64,000 bases of DNA, taken from positions 62,001 through 126,000 of the forward strand of contig NZ_RAZT01000006.1 of NCBI RefSeq assembly GCF_003626635.1, written 5' to 3'. Source of the DNA: Micromonospora musae (GTDB lineage Bacteria > Actinomycetota > Actinomycetes > Mycobacteriales > Micromonosporaceae). A model generated the notes under the pieces. The model searched no databases, was not told the origin of the DNA, and saw only the letters and a program-made list of their open reading frames with translations. Below, one piece after another: positions 51,536 through 60,592 of the stretch. A program made the translations under genes and the position numbers. The stretch's first letter is position 1, and each line of letters opens with the position of its first letter.

Positions 51536-51955
51536 ATGGGAAACCTTGCCGCAGCGGGCTTCGGCGCCCTCGCCAGCCTCGTCGTCGTAGCCCTCGGTGC
51601 CTGGTTTCAGGCCCGACGGGAGCGTCGGCAGTGGCTCCGTGATCAGAAGCTTCGGGCGGCGGTCGAGTACGTCACCAGCACGCGGTACCTGCTGAGCCAG
51701 TATCGGAAGGTCGGCGAGCTGGGCATGGATCAGGACGACCGCCGGGAATGGCGGAATCGGATGCAGTCCGCTCGCTCGACCCTCAGCCTCCTGTGCGGCG
51801 CTCGCACGGTGTCACTGGCGAACGACGTCGCTCGGGATCTCTACCGACTCGGCCCGGACGCAGACGCGGCTCAACGGGCCGCCGCCGAGACCGCCTTCCA
51901 ACAACTGGTCTGGCAGCTGCGCAGAGAGCTCGGTTCACCCCAGCTCAATGGATGA
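51536..51955 (+). CDS. Small membrane-anchored protein of unknown function
   Basis: A 139-residue protein with one N-terminal hydrophobic helix (AAAGFGALASLVVVALGAWF) followed by a basic, helical cytosolic domain (QARRERRQWLRDQKLRAAVE to VWQLRRELGSP). The pattern recurs in actinobacterial hypothetical proteins of about 140-180 residues. It has no partner gene adjacent. Its 3-prime end faces the kinase gene across 74 bases. Confidence 0.65.
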   Translation: MGNLAAAGFGALASLVVVALGAWFQARRERRQWLRDQKLRAAVEYVTSTRYLLSQYRKVGELGMDQDDRREWRNRMQSARSTLSLLCGARTVSLANDVARDLYRLGPDADAAQRAAAETAFQQLVWQLRRELGSPQLNG

Positions 51956-52029
51956 CCGGTGACTGCGCCTGCCGACCACCCGGGAGCCGACGGTGCCGGC
52001 GCAGCCCCGCAGGGGCTCCCCCGCGTCGG

Positions 52030-53460
52030 TCAGGCCTGCGGCGCTGCGGTCCCTGCGGCTGCCGAGTCGTCCACCGACGGTTCCGCGGTCGGGTCCACCG
52101 ATGGCTCCGGCGTCGGGTCCGAAGACGGATCCTCCGTCGGCTGCCCGGTGGGGGTCGCCGACGTGCCACCCGTCGGCTCCACCGTCGGTTCCGGGGAGGC
52201 GCTCCAGGACATGGTCGGGTCTGGCGCACCCGAACTGCTCCCACCCGAAGGCGTCGGCCGGCCCGCCGTCCTCTCTACGGCCGGACGGGTGGCCACCGGG
52301 GCGGCGGACCCGGTCGCGCGAACCGGGATACCGGCAGAATCGCGCGTCTCCGGTTCGCCGCCACCCGCGCCGGGTCCCGGCTCGTCCGGCTCGGACGGCG
52401 CGCCGGGCGGAACCGCGGGCGGCGCCGACGGTCGCCCGGTCGGCCCCGACCTCAGCCCGGTGGGATCGGCGAGCACCAGGACGGCGGCCACGGCTGCCAA
52501 CAATCCGAGCAGCACCGCCAGGTTCGTGTTTCCGCGACTGGCAGCCCTGCGGGACACCTCGGCGGACCCCGGCTGCCGGGCGGCCAGGCGCACGGTCGGC
52601 GACTCGGTAACGGCCGTCACCCGCTGCGCGGGCGAGTCGGCGAGGTCCTGCGCCACGGCGGCCATCGCCGCCGCCGTCGGGTACCGCTGCTCGGGCTCCT
52701 TCGCCATCGCGGTGGCCACCAGCTGCCGAACCTGCGCCGGCACGTCCGCGGGTAGCGGCGATGGTTCGTCTTCGAGGTGCCGGAGCGCCACCGCGAGGGC
52801 GTTCTCCCCCTGGTACGGAGGTCGACCGGCGAGGCAGTGGTAGACGACGGCACCGAGCGCGTAGATGTCGATCGCCGGCGTGGTCTCGTTCTTGGACACC
52901 TGCTCGGGCGCCATGTACAGGGCGGTGCCGACGACCTCGTTCGCCGCGGTCAGGCTCGCCGCGTCCTGCGTGACGGCAACGCCGAAGTCGACGAGTACGA
53001 CGTGCCCGTCGGGCTCGATGATCAGGTTGTGGGGCTTGACGTCACGATGCACGACCCCGGCATCGTGTGCGGCCTGCAGAGCGCGGGCCGTCTGCGCCGC
53101 AATCGACATCGCCTCGGCCGGGTCCAGTCGGCCGACGTCGGCGATGCGCTCCGACAGGGGCTGTCCCTGCACGCACTCCATCACGATGTAGGCGAGGACC
53201 GTCCCACCAGGTCGTTCCAGCTCGCCGTAGTCGTAGACCTGGGCGACCCCCGGATGGCGCAGCGCCGCCATCGCACGCGCCTCGCGCCGGAACCGTTCAC
53301 CGAAGCCGGCGGCGGTGAGCAGGCGCGGGTGCAGCATCTTGACGGCCACGCAGCGGTCCAGGGTCTCGTCGACGGCCCACCACACGTCGCCCTGGCCGCC
53401 GCTGGCGATTGTCTCGACCAGGCGGTAGCGCTCTCCGACGAGTTGCCCCACATTCGGCAT
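52030..53460 (-). CDS. Transmembrane Ser/Thr protein kinase (PknB-like)
   Basis: A 476-residue Hanks-type kinase from ATG 53460; an ATG at 53529 could extend it. Residues 11-270 form the kinase domain: IASGGQGDVW (P-loop), Lys41 in VAVK, HRDVKPHN (Asp140), VDFG (Asp158) and MAPEQ. A TM helix (NLAVLLGLLAAVAAVLVLAD) at about 320 is followed by a 130-residue Pro/Ser/Thr-rich outside region with repeated PTPEPSVDPT-type motifs and no sensor domain such as PASTA. It probably senses envelope state. No phosphatase or substrate gene is adjacent. Confidence 0.88.
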   Translation of the reverse strand: MPNVGQLVGERYRLVETIASGGQGDVWWAVDETLDRCVAVKMLHPRLLTAAGFGERFRREARAMAALRHPGVAQVYDYGELERPGGTVLAYIVMECVQGQPLSERIADVGRLDPAEAMSIAAQTARALQAAHDAGVVHRDVKPHNLIIEPDGHVVLVDFGVAVTQDAASLTAANEVVGTALYMAPEQVSKNETTPAIDIYALGAVVYHCLAGRPPYQGENALAVALRHLEDEPSPLPADVPAQVRQLVATAMAKEPEQRYPTAAAMAAVAQDLADSPAQRVTAVTESPTVRLAARQPGSAEVSRRAASRGNTNLAVLLGLLAAVAAVLVLADPTGLRSGPTGRPSAPPAVPPGAPSEPDEPGPGAGGGEPETRDSAGIPVRATGSAAPVATRPAVERTAGRPTPSGGSSSGAPDPTMSWSASPEPTVEPTGGTSATPTGQPTEDPSSDPTPEPSVDPTAEPSVDDSAAAGTAAPQA

Positions 53461-53632
53461 GAGCTTCCGGTACCCCGGATCGCCGATCTCAAGCACCCGG
53501 CGCCTGCGCGGCGCCGGAGGTGCCGCCATCGCACGGTCATCTCCGCCGGCCGGCCGGGTGCCCACGGGTTAGCGGATCGATGAGGGCCGGGGCGACCCTC
53601 TCCCCCGCACACGACTTTGCGAGGAGAGGTAC

Positions 53633-54196
53633 ATGCGGGTGAGGCTTACCGGCGCGCGACGGATGTCGCTGCAGGTGATGGCGATCATCTCGATGCTGGG
53701 GGCCGGCGTGCTCGGGGCCACGGGGCCCGCGCAAGCCGGCCCCGGCCTGGCCGGGCTCTCGAGCGTCGCGCGGGCGGAGATCGCCGTGGGGAACGCGGCC
53801 TACATCAGCGAGGCGCAGCTCGCGACCTCGGGGTGCGGTGTCTCCTGCGACGGACGCGACCCACAGACGTTCAAGATCTACTACAACGGCAGCAGCTACT
53901 ACACCTGCGCCGAAGACGCCACGTCGCCGGTCAAGCAGGATTTCCGGAGTTACGGCGGACCGGTGGTGGAGATTCGGGTGAGTGCGCGCTGCCGCACCGC
54001 GTGGACGAAGCTCGACAACGGGAACTTCAACCCGACGATCAAGAGCTTCAACCTCTCCGGCGCGCTGCGGACGTCGGAGTCCGGCTTCATTCAGGGCTTG
54101 TGGACCAGGATGTTGAACAACAAGGACCTCCTGGCTCAGGGCTGCGCCGGCAGTGGTTCGATCGTGTACTGCACGACGGCGAAGTATCGGGGCTGA
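53633..54196 (+). CDS. Secreted DUF2690-like protein
   Basis: A 187-residue exported protein with a signal peptide ending near GPAQAGPG. The mature part carries CDGRDPQTF, YYTCAEDAT, VVEIRVSARCRTAWTKL and YCTTAKYRG, which follow the DUF2690 pattern (CdGkDP... vElRyS..C.aaWa). Six cysteines suggest disulfides. Members are small secreted proteins of unknown role, often near cell-wall or kinase genes, as here. Confidence 0.7.
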   Translation: MRVRLTGARRMSLQVMAIISMLGAGVLGATGPAQAGPGLAGLSSVARAEIAVGNAAYISEAQLATSGCGVSCDGRDPQTFKIYYNGSSYYTCAEDATSPVKQDFRSYGGPVVEIRVSARCRTAWTKLDNGNFNPTIKSFNLSGALRTSESGFIQGLWTRMLNNKDLLAQGCAGSGSIVYCTTAKYRG

Positions 54197-54216
54197 CGGC
54201 AACCCCCGGATCGAGG

Positions 54217-54244
54217 AGGCGCCCCACCGACCGGTGGGGCGCCT
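54217..54244 (+). terminator. Stem-loop terminator with T-rich end
   Basis: AGGCGCCCCACCG and CGGTGGGGCGCCT form a 12-13-bp stem with a tight loop, followed by TCTCGT, 20 bases after the secreted-protein stop. Confidence 0.8.
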
Positions 54245-54378
54245 TCTCGTGTGGCGGCCCGGCCGCGCGCCGCGGACTTCTGCGCCGCCGCGCCGGCACG
54301 CCGGGCGATGAGCCCGCGGTCGGCTGACGACGAGCCCCCGCGCGACGCTGCTCCGGCCGGACCTGTGGTCTACAGGCT

Positions 54379-55263
54379 CTACAGGCTCGACGGGCTCGCG
54401 CCCTGCCCGAGCCGGCCGCCCTCGATCGCCCTGGTCAGCAGATTGACGGCGGCGGTGAGTCGGACGAGAGCGGCGTGGAGCATCTCCAGGCTGGACCCGG
54501 CGACGCGTTCGGGCTCGACGGCGTCCGGTCGCGGTGCGCGTAGCTGCGCCTCGACCCGCGACAGCTCGGCCCCGAGGTCGATGCCCAGATCCGTTCGCAG
54601 CCGTCGCCGCACGCCGTCGATGAGGGTCAGCGCGTCCCCGGTACGCCCCACCGTGTGGTAGCCGAGCGCCAACTGGCCGTGCAGCCCCTCGTGGTAGGGC
54701 TGCTCCCGCGCCCAGGCCGACAGGTCACCCAGCACGGCATCGGCGCGCCCGCGGGTCATCTCGATGGCGACCAGGCGCTCCATCGTCCGCACCCGGGCCT
54801 CGTCGAGCTGCACCGCCGCCGGGGTGAGCGCGTCGGAGGAGACGTCCTCCATCGCGCGACCGTGCCACAGCCCGAGGGCACGTCGCAGCGTGGTGCAGGC
54901 GTCGTCGGTGTCGCCGTTCGCGGCCGACCGCTCGGCGAGCAGAACCAGGTCGGTGAAGATCCGGGTGTCCACGGCGTCGTCCCGGACCGAGAGCGAGTAT
55001 CCCGTCGGCATCCGGTTGATCGACGGCTCGTGGCCGACGTCCACCAGCATCCGCCGCAGCGAGCTCACACAGTTCTGGACCTGCTGGACGGAGGTCGCGG
55101 GCGGTTGCTCGCCCCAGACGACGTCGACGAGTCGGTCGACGGAGACGACGCGATTGGCGTCGACGAGCAGCGCCGCCAGGATCCGCCGTTGCCGGGCTCC
55201 GCTGATGGTGCGGTAGCCGTCTGCTGCCCGCACGCGCACCGGGCCGAGGAGCTGATATCTCAT
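54379..55263 (-). CDS. SARP-family (BTAD) transcriptional regulator
   Basis: A 294-residue SARP regulator: an OmpR-like winged helix (LLGPVRVRAADGYRTISGAR, QRRILAALLVDANRVVSVDR, VQQVQNCVSSLRRMLVD) and the bacterial transcriptional activator domain (AWAREQPYHEGLHGQLALGY, HTVGRTGDALTLIDGVRRRL). The C-terminal 50 residues are a helical extension. SARPs activate antibiotic gene clusters. The ATG at 55261-55263 starts at the conserved MRYQLLGP. It is divergent from the larger SARP/NB-ARC regulator and about 3 kb right of the thiopeptide cluster. Confidence 0.85.
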   Translation of the reverse strand: MRYQLLGPVRVRAADGYRTISGARQRRILAALLVDANRVVSVDRLVDVVWGEQPPATSVQQVQNCVSSLRRMLVDVGHEPSINRMPTGYSLSVRDDAVDTRIFTDLVLLAERSAANGDTDDACTTLRRALGLWHGRAMEDVSSDALTPAAVQLDEARVRTMERLVAIEMTRGRADAVLGDLSAWAREQPYHEGLHGQLALGYHTVGRTGDALTLIDGVRRRLRTDLGIDLGAELSRVEAQLRAPRPDAVEPERVAGSSLEMLHAALVRLTAAVNLLTRAIEGGRLGQGASPSSL

Positions 55264-55537
55264 CCGCGTACCGCCGATCGGTCCGCGGGCCGGACGGCGT
55301 GGGGTGGCACAGACCCCCGTTGAGGTGCGCTCTCGGCCGCCGCGGGGCCGGCAGGTCGGCGTTGTGGAAGCCCCCAGGACATTGATGCTCTCCCTCTTGC
55401 TTGTCTCGCCGGCGGTTGGGCGAGCGAGAAGACTTCGAGAATCAAAGACGTCTGTGGTTGTCCGCCGGTATGTCGGCAGTATGGTGATCCCCGATCTGCT
55501 GTACGGGGTCACTTTTGCAAGGCCCAGGAGGAGCTGC
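55264..55537. promoter_or_regulatory. Divergent promoter region between two SARP regulators
   Basis: A 274-base region with the ribosome site CAGGAGGAG of the plus-strand regulator at its right end. Direct heptamer repeats recognised by SARPs were looked for but none is convincing. Confidence 0.35.
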
Positions 55538-58384
55538 GTGAAGTTTCGGATCTTGGGTCCGCTGACCGTCGTCGATAAGGTCGGCGAGGTGATTCCGCTG
55601 CCGGCCCTGCGGATTCGTACGCTGCTGGCGGCGTTGCTGTGCTGGGCCGACCACGCCGTGACCAGCGACGCGCTGATCGACGCCGTCTGGGGATCCGACC
55701 CGCCGCGGACGGCGGCGAAGAACCTGCAGGTCAACATCCACCAGCTGCGCCGGCGGTTGGGCCATGAGCGGATCGTGCGCCGCCCGCACGGCTACCAGCT
55801 GATCGCCGAGACCGGCGAGGTCGACGCGGACGTCTTCGGCGCCCTGGCCGAGCAGGGCCACCAGGCGATCGCGGCCGGCGACGCCGAGCTGGCCCAGGAG
55901 CTGCTCACCCGCGCCCTCGACCTGTGGCGGGGGAATCCGTTCGCCGACATCCCCGACTTCGACCTGGGGCGCGAACTCTCCGCCCGCCTCGTCGAACGCC
56001 GCTGGCTGGCGATCGAGGACCGGTTCGATGCCGGCCTGACGCTCGGCCGCTACTCCCACGTGGCCGCCGAGGTCGCGCCGTACATCCGAGAGAACCCGCT
56101 GCGCGAGCGGCTGCGCAGCGCCCACATGTGGGCGCTGTTCCGGTCGGGTCGGCAGGCGGAGGCGTTGCAGTCCTACCGGGACGCGCGTCGGCAGCTCGTC
56201 GAGGACCTCGGTATCGAACCCTCCCCCGCGCTGCAGCAACTCTTCAAGAGCATCCTGGCCGGCGACACCACCGGCCGCGACGCTCCGGCGGACTCGACGC
56301 CGGCCGCGGCACGGCCCGTCGCCGCACGAGCGGGCGTCACCGGCGTGTCCCAACTCCCCCTCGACGTACGCGGCTTCGCCGGGCGGGCCGCGGAGCTGGC
56401 GCAGCTGACCGACGCGATCGGGGCGGCACCCGACCGAGCCGGCGTCTACGTGATCACGGGCGCGCCGGGCATCGGCAAGACCACGTTGGCGGTGCACCTC
56501 GCGCACACGATGGTGGGCGCGTTTCCCGACGGGCAGGTCTACGTCGACCTGCACGGCTCGGGCTCGACCAGGGCCGAGGTCTCCCCCGAGGACGCGCTCG
56601 GTCGGATGCTCGGCGCCTTCGGAGTGCAGCCGCGCCGACGGCCCACCGACCTCGACGCGCAGGCGGCCCTCTTCCGCGCCGTGCTCGCCGGTCGCAGAGT
56701 CGTGATCATCCTCGACAACGCCCGGAACAGCGCCCACGTACGCCCGCTCCTGCCCGGCGCGCCCGGCTGCGTCGTCCTGGTGACCAGCCGGAACAACCTC
56801 ACCGGGCTGGTGGCGTCGTCGGGGGCCGAACATGTCGCGCTCGACGTGCTCGACCCGTTCGAGGCACGGCACCTGCTGGCCGGCCGGCTCGGTGACGACC
56901 GGGTGGCCACCGAACCGGAGGCCGTCGACGACCTCGTCGCCATGTCCGCGGGTCTGCCGCTCGCCTTGGCCGTGCTGGCGGCGCGGGCGGCTGCCGGTGG
57001 CCGCCGACACCCGCTCTCCGCCGTCGTCCGCGAACTTCGCGACGAGCATGTCCTCGACGCGCTCGCCACGGACGACGACCGCACCGACGTCCGGGCCGTC
57101 TTCTCCTGGTCGTACCAGCGCCTCAGCGCCGACGCCGCACGTCTGTTCCGGCTGCTCAGCCTGGCCCCCGAAGGCCTGCTGTCGACTCGCGCGGTGGCCA
57201 GCCTGGCGGGACGGCAGCCCGCCGCGACCCGATCGGCGCTCACCGAACTGACCGACGCTCACCTGGTCGTCGAACACCGCCCCGGCCTGTACGGGATGCA
57301 CGACCTGTTACGACGGTTCGCCCGCGAACGTCTCCTCGCCGGCGAGGAGGAGAGCGTCCGGGAGTCGGCGGTGGTCCGGCTGCTCAACCACTACCTGCGC
57401 GCCGCGCACCTCGCCGATCGTTGGATCGACCCCAACCGGGACCAGGTCGACCTGCTGCCGCAGCTTCCGGAGGTGACCGTCGCGGATCCCGGCGATCCGG
57501 CCGCGGCGATGGCGTGGCTGGACCGGGAGTTGCCGGCGCTCATCGCGGCGATGGAGATCGCGGCCACGGCCGGTCTGCACAGCTACGTCTGGCAGCTGGC
57601 CTGGACGCTGGCCCCGTACCTCGACCGGCGCGGCCGCCGGCAGGCGTGGGTCTCGACCCAGCGCGCGGGCCTCGACGCGGCCGTCGCCGCCGACGACACG
57701 GCCGCGCAGGCCCTCTGTGAGCGCCTGCTCGGTGCGGCGCTCTGCCGCAGCGGAGACCTGCAGGAGGCGCTCGAACACCTCGGCACCGCCCTGCGCCTCT
57801 ACGAAACCCTCGGCGACAAGCCTCGGCTGGCGACCACCCACATCAACATGACGGCGGTGCTCGAGCAGCAGGACCGGGTGAGCGAGGCGCTCGAGCACTC
57901 CACCGCCGCGCTCGCGCTGTTCCGTGCCGGGGCCTCCGCCACCCCTCACGCGGGCGAGGCGGAGGCTCTCAACGCGATGGGGTGGGAGCACTCGCTGCTC
58001 GGCGACCACCAGGCCGCCCTGACCTACTGCACGGAGGCGCTCGGCATCCTCGACGCCATCGGTGACCGGATCAAACAGGCGGCGACCTGGGACAGCGTCG
58101 GCTACGCCCACCACCACCTCGGCGAGTACCGGCAGGCGGTCGAGGCGTACCAGCACGCGCTGGACCTCTACCGCGAGTTCGGCGACCGCTACTTCTACGC
58201 CGTCGTGCTCACTCACCTGGCCGAGACCTACAGCGCCGTTCACCAGCCGCACGACACCCAGAAGGCGCTCCGAGAGGCGCTGTCGATCATGGAGGAGCTC
58301 GAACATCCCGGAGCGCCCGAGGTCCGGGAGCGACTCGGTGACCTCCAGGCCGACGAGCACGATGATCGGGCCAGCGGAAGCTGA
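55538..58384 (+). CDS. AfsR-like SARP regulator with NB-ARC and TPR regions
   Basis: A 948-residue AfsR-type regulator. Residues 1-245 are a SARP module (winged helix RILGPLTVVDKVGEVIPL, BTAD ending EDLGIEPSPALQQLF). Residues about 285-560 are an NB-ARC ATPase: Walker A VITGAPGIGKTTLAVHL, Walker B RVVIILDNARNS, and GLPLALAVLAARAA. Residues about 720-930 hold TPR-like repeats (LCERLLGAALCRSGDLQEAL, ALNAMGWEHSLLGDHQAALT, TWDSVGYAHHHLGEYRQAVE). The GTG has CAGGAGGAG upstream. It is probably a pathway regulator gated by ATP and a ligand; no biosynthetic cluster is directly next to it apart from the thiopeptide one. Confidence 0.9.
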   Translation: MKFRILGPLTVVDKVGEVIPLPALRIRTLLAALLCWADHAVTSDALIDAVWGSDPPRTAAKNLQVNIHQLRRRLGHERIVRRPHGYQLIAETGEVDADVFGALAEQGHQAIAAGDAELAQELLTRALDLWRGNPFADIPDFDLGRELSARLVERRWLAIEDRFDAGLTLGRYSHVAAEVAPYIRENPLRERLRSAHMWALFRSGRQAEALQSYRDARRQLVEDLGIEPSPALQQLFKSILAGDTTGRDAPADSTPAAARPVAARAGVTGVSQLPLDVRGFAGRAAELAQLTDAIGAAPDRAGVYVITGAPGIGKTTLAVHLAHTMVGAFPDGQVYVDLHGSGSTRAEVSPEDALGRMLGAFGVQPRRRPTDLDAQAALFRAVLAGRRVVIILDNARNSAHVRPLLPGAPGCVVLVTSRNNLTGLVASSGAEHVALDVLDPFEARHLLAGRLGDDRVATEPEAVDDLVAMSAGLPLALAVLAARAAAGGRRHPLSAVVRELRDEHVLDALATDDDRTDVRAVFSWSYQRLSADAARLFRLLSLAPEGLLSTRAVASLAGRQPAATRSALTELTDAHLVVEHRPGLYGMHDLLRRFARERLLAGEEESVRESAVVRLLNHYLRAAHLADRWIDPNRDQVDLLPQLPEVTVADPGDPAAAMAWLDRELPALIAAMEIAATAGLHSYVWQLAWTLAPYLDRRGRRQAWVSTQRAGLDAAVAADDTAAQALCERLLGAALCRSGDLQEALEHLGTALRLYETLGDKPRLATTHINMTAVLEQQDRVSEALEHSTAALALFRAGASATPHAGEAEALNAMGWEHSLLGDHQAALTYCTEALGILDAIGDRIKQAATWDSVGYAHHHLGEYRQAVEAYQHALDLYREFGDRYFYAVVLTHLAETYSAVHQPHDTQKALREALSIMEELEHPGAPEVRERLGDLQADEHDDRASGS

Positions 58385-58472
58385 CGTACGCAGCGGTCGC
58401 GAAGCGTTCCACACCGTCGCCGGCGTCAGCATCTGCTGGCGCCGGCCCCCACCCGCCCGCGGCCAGGAGTTC

Positions 58473-59330
58473 TCAGACCGGCCCCACGTCGGGCGGAGCG
58501 AAGGACTGTTCGCCGAGGACGCGAAGGAAGTCGAAGCGGTCGGCAGTGGCCGTGCCGGGTTGCGGGCGGAAGATGACCAGCCGCTGGCCCACGGTGGTGC
58601 TCAGGACGACGTCGCACTGCACGTCGAGGCGTCCGGCTCGTGGGTGAATGAGGATCTTGCGGGTCGTCCGGAGCTCGGCGACCCGCATCTCGGACCAGTA
58701 CCGCGCGAACTCGTCGCTGGCGCTGGTGAGATCGGCGATCAGCTGCTCGGCGGCCGGGTCGTTTCCGGGGCGGACCGCGGCGGCCCGCAGGTCGGCGACG
58801 TATCCCCGGCCGATCACCTCGTGCTCCTCCGGCGCGTTGAGTGCCCGTGACTGCGGGGTGGTGAACCAGCGCCAGGTCACGTTCGCGGAGCGGGCGTCAC
58901 CCTCGGCCCAGGAGCCGAGAAGCGCACGGCTCAGGGTGTTCTGGGCGAGGATGGTGGTGCGGTCGTCCATGATGTGCGCAGGCACGGTGGTGAGTGCGTC
59001 GAGCAGGAACATCATCGCGGGATCCACGTAGCCACTGACGATGTCGGTCGTCGGCGGCGGGTGCCCGGCGAGGCGGTAGAGGTAGTCGCGCTCGTCCACG
59101 GAGAGCCGCAGCGCCCGGGCCAGGCTGCCGAGCAGCGCCTCCGACGGGTTGGCGCTGCGGGACTGCTCCAGCCGCTCGTAGTAGTCGACGGACAGGTTGG
59201 CCAGCAGCGCGACCTCCTCGCGGCGCAGGCCGGGGGTGCGGCGCCGCCCGCCTGCCGGAAGCCCGACGTCGGCGGGGCGTAGCGCCTCCCGGCGCGCCCG
59301 CAGGAAGTCTCCGAGTTCGGTAGGTGCCAC
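58473..59330 (-). CDS. XRE-type regulator with MmyB-like ligand-binding domain (second copy)
   Basis: A 285-residue regulator of the same class as the one at 25468-26349: ELGDFLRARREALRPADVGL and RTPGLRREEVALLANLSVDY (HTH), then a MmyB/PAS-like domain ending LVIFRPQPGTATADRFDFL. GTG 59328-59330 is preferred because GGAGAGG lies six bases upstream; an alternative GTG at 59366 lies inside a palindrome. The gene follows an aldo/keto reductase on the same strand. Confidence 0.82.
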   Translation of the reverse strand: MAPTELGDFLRARREALRPADVGLPAGGRRRTPGLRREEVALLANLSVDYYERLEQSRSANPSEALLGSLARALRLSVDERDYLYRLAGHPPPTTDIVSGYVDPAMMFLLDALTTVPAHIMDDRTTILAQNTLSRALLGSWAEGDARSANVTWRWFTTPQSRALNAPEEHEVIGRGYVADLRAAAVRPGNDPAAEQLIADLTSASDEFARYWSEMRVAELRTTRKILIHPRAGRLDVQCDVVLSTTVGQRLVIFRPQPGTATADRFDFLRVLGEQSFAPPDVGPV

Positions 59331-59359
59331 GTACTGCCTCTCCGCTCGCGACGTCACCG

Positions 59360-59396
59360 ACGTCACCCGGTGTTCGTCGATGACACCGGGTGACGT
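59360..59396 (-). promoter_or_regulatory. Perfect 14-bp palindrome between reductase and regulator genes
   Basis: ACGTCACCCGGTGT (59360-59373) and ACACCGGGTGACGT (59383-59396) with a nine-base spacer, between the aldo/keto reductase stop and the MmyB-type regulator start. It can act as an operator for autoregulation or as an RNA terminator; no T-run follows. Confidence 0.55.
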
Positions 59397-59423
59397 TGGA
59401 TGACGCTTCCGTCAATCGGGATG

Positions 59424-60425
59424 TTATTCCTGAATCGCGGCCATCGCCGCCGCGGTGTACCGCGCGCCGACCGCGGCGCCGACCGGCGCGGCAGCGTCGA
59501 GGGCGGCCAACACACCGGCATCCAGGCTGAGCTGCGCCGCGGCCACGTTCTGCTCCAGGTAGCCGCGCCGCTTGGTGCCGGGGATGGCGGTGATGTCATC
59601 ACCCTGCGCCAGCACCCAGGCCAGCGCGAGTTGGCCGGGGGTCACGCCGGTCTCTGCCGCGATCGCCGTGATGCGGTCCACCAGGAGCAGGTTCTGCCGC
59701 AGGTTCTCCTCGGCGAGCCGGGGCCAGGTGCGGCGGAAGTCGTCCTCCGGCAGGTCGTCGACGGTGCGTACGGCGCCGGTGAGGAAACCACGGCCCAGCG
59801 GCGCGTACGCCATGAACCCGATGCCCAGCTCGCGCACGGTGTCGAGAACACCGTTGGTTTCGACGTTACGGGTGAACAGCGAGTACTCGGTCTGCACCGC
59901 CGACAGCGGGGCCACGGCATGCGCGGCCCGGATACTGGCCGGCGACGCCTCACTGATCCCGAGATAGCGGATCTTGCCGGCGGCGACGAGCTCACCGAGC
60001 GCACCGAAGGTCTCCTCGGCCGGCACGTTCGGGTCGACCCGGTGCTGGAGGTACAGGTCGATGTAGTCGGTACCGAGCCGTCGCAGCGAACCGTCGAGTG
60101 ACTTGCGCACGTGGTCGGGCCGCCCGTTCGGACCCCCGATGATCTTCCCGGTGCCGTCGAGCGTCACCCCGCCGAACTTCGTCGAGATGATCGCCTGGTC
60201 GCGGCGGCCTCGCAGGGCCCGGCCGAGCAGTTCCTCGCCGGTGTACGGGCCGTAGAAGTCGGACGTGTCGAACAGGGTCACGCCGAGTTCGAGGGCACGG
60301 TGCACCGTGGCGACCGACTCCGCGTCGTCCCGCGTGCCGTACATCGCGGTCATGCCCATGGTGCCGAGCCCCTCGACGGACGCCACAAGGCCGTGGCCAC
60401 CAATCGCGTGCTTTCGCAGCGTCAC
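59424..60425 (-). CDS. Aldo/keto reductase (second copy)
   Basis: A 333-residue aldo/keto reductase. FDTSDFYGPYTG carries the catalytic Asp and Tyr, STKFGG the Lys, and LQHRVDPNVP the His; AIPGTKRR is the cofactor phosphate site. It matches the same reductase type as 26490-27452, and both are paired with an MmyB-type regulator. Starts at GTG 60423-60425. Likely aldehyde or xenobiotic reduction. Confidence 0.85.
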   Translation of the reverse strand: MTLRKHAIGGHGLVASVEGLGTMGMTAMYGTRDDAESVATVHRALELGVTLFDTSDFYGPYTGEELLGRALRGRRDQAIISTKFGGVTLDGTGKIIGGPNGRPDHVRKSLDGSLRRLGTDYIDLYLQHRVDPNVPAEETFGALGELVAAGKIRYLGISEASPASIRAAHAVAPLSAVQTEYSLFTRNVETNGVLDTVRELGIGFMAYAPLGRGFLTGAVRTVDDLPEDDFRRTWPRLAEENLRQNLLLVDRITAIAAETGVTPGQLALAWVLAQGDDITAIPGTKRRGYLEQNVAAAQLSLDAGVLAALDAAAPVGAAVGARYTAAAMAAIQE

Positions 60426-60592
60426 TGTCGTCTCTCTTCCTGTCTCGCGAACCGGAGAAGGTCCGATCGCTGCGGACCAGCCTGCGCCTGATCGCGGCCG
60501 CCATCGGCGTCCTGCTTATCCCCGGTACGGCAGGGCGACGATCCCTCAGCGCTGTCTGTGCTTCCCAGCGCGCTCGTGGGTAGGGTGGGCCG

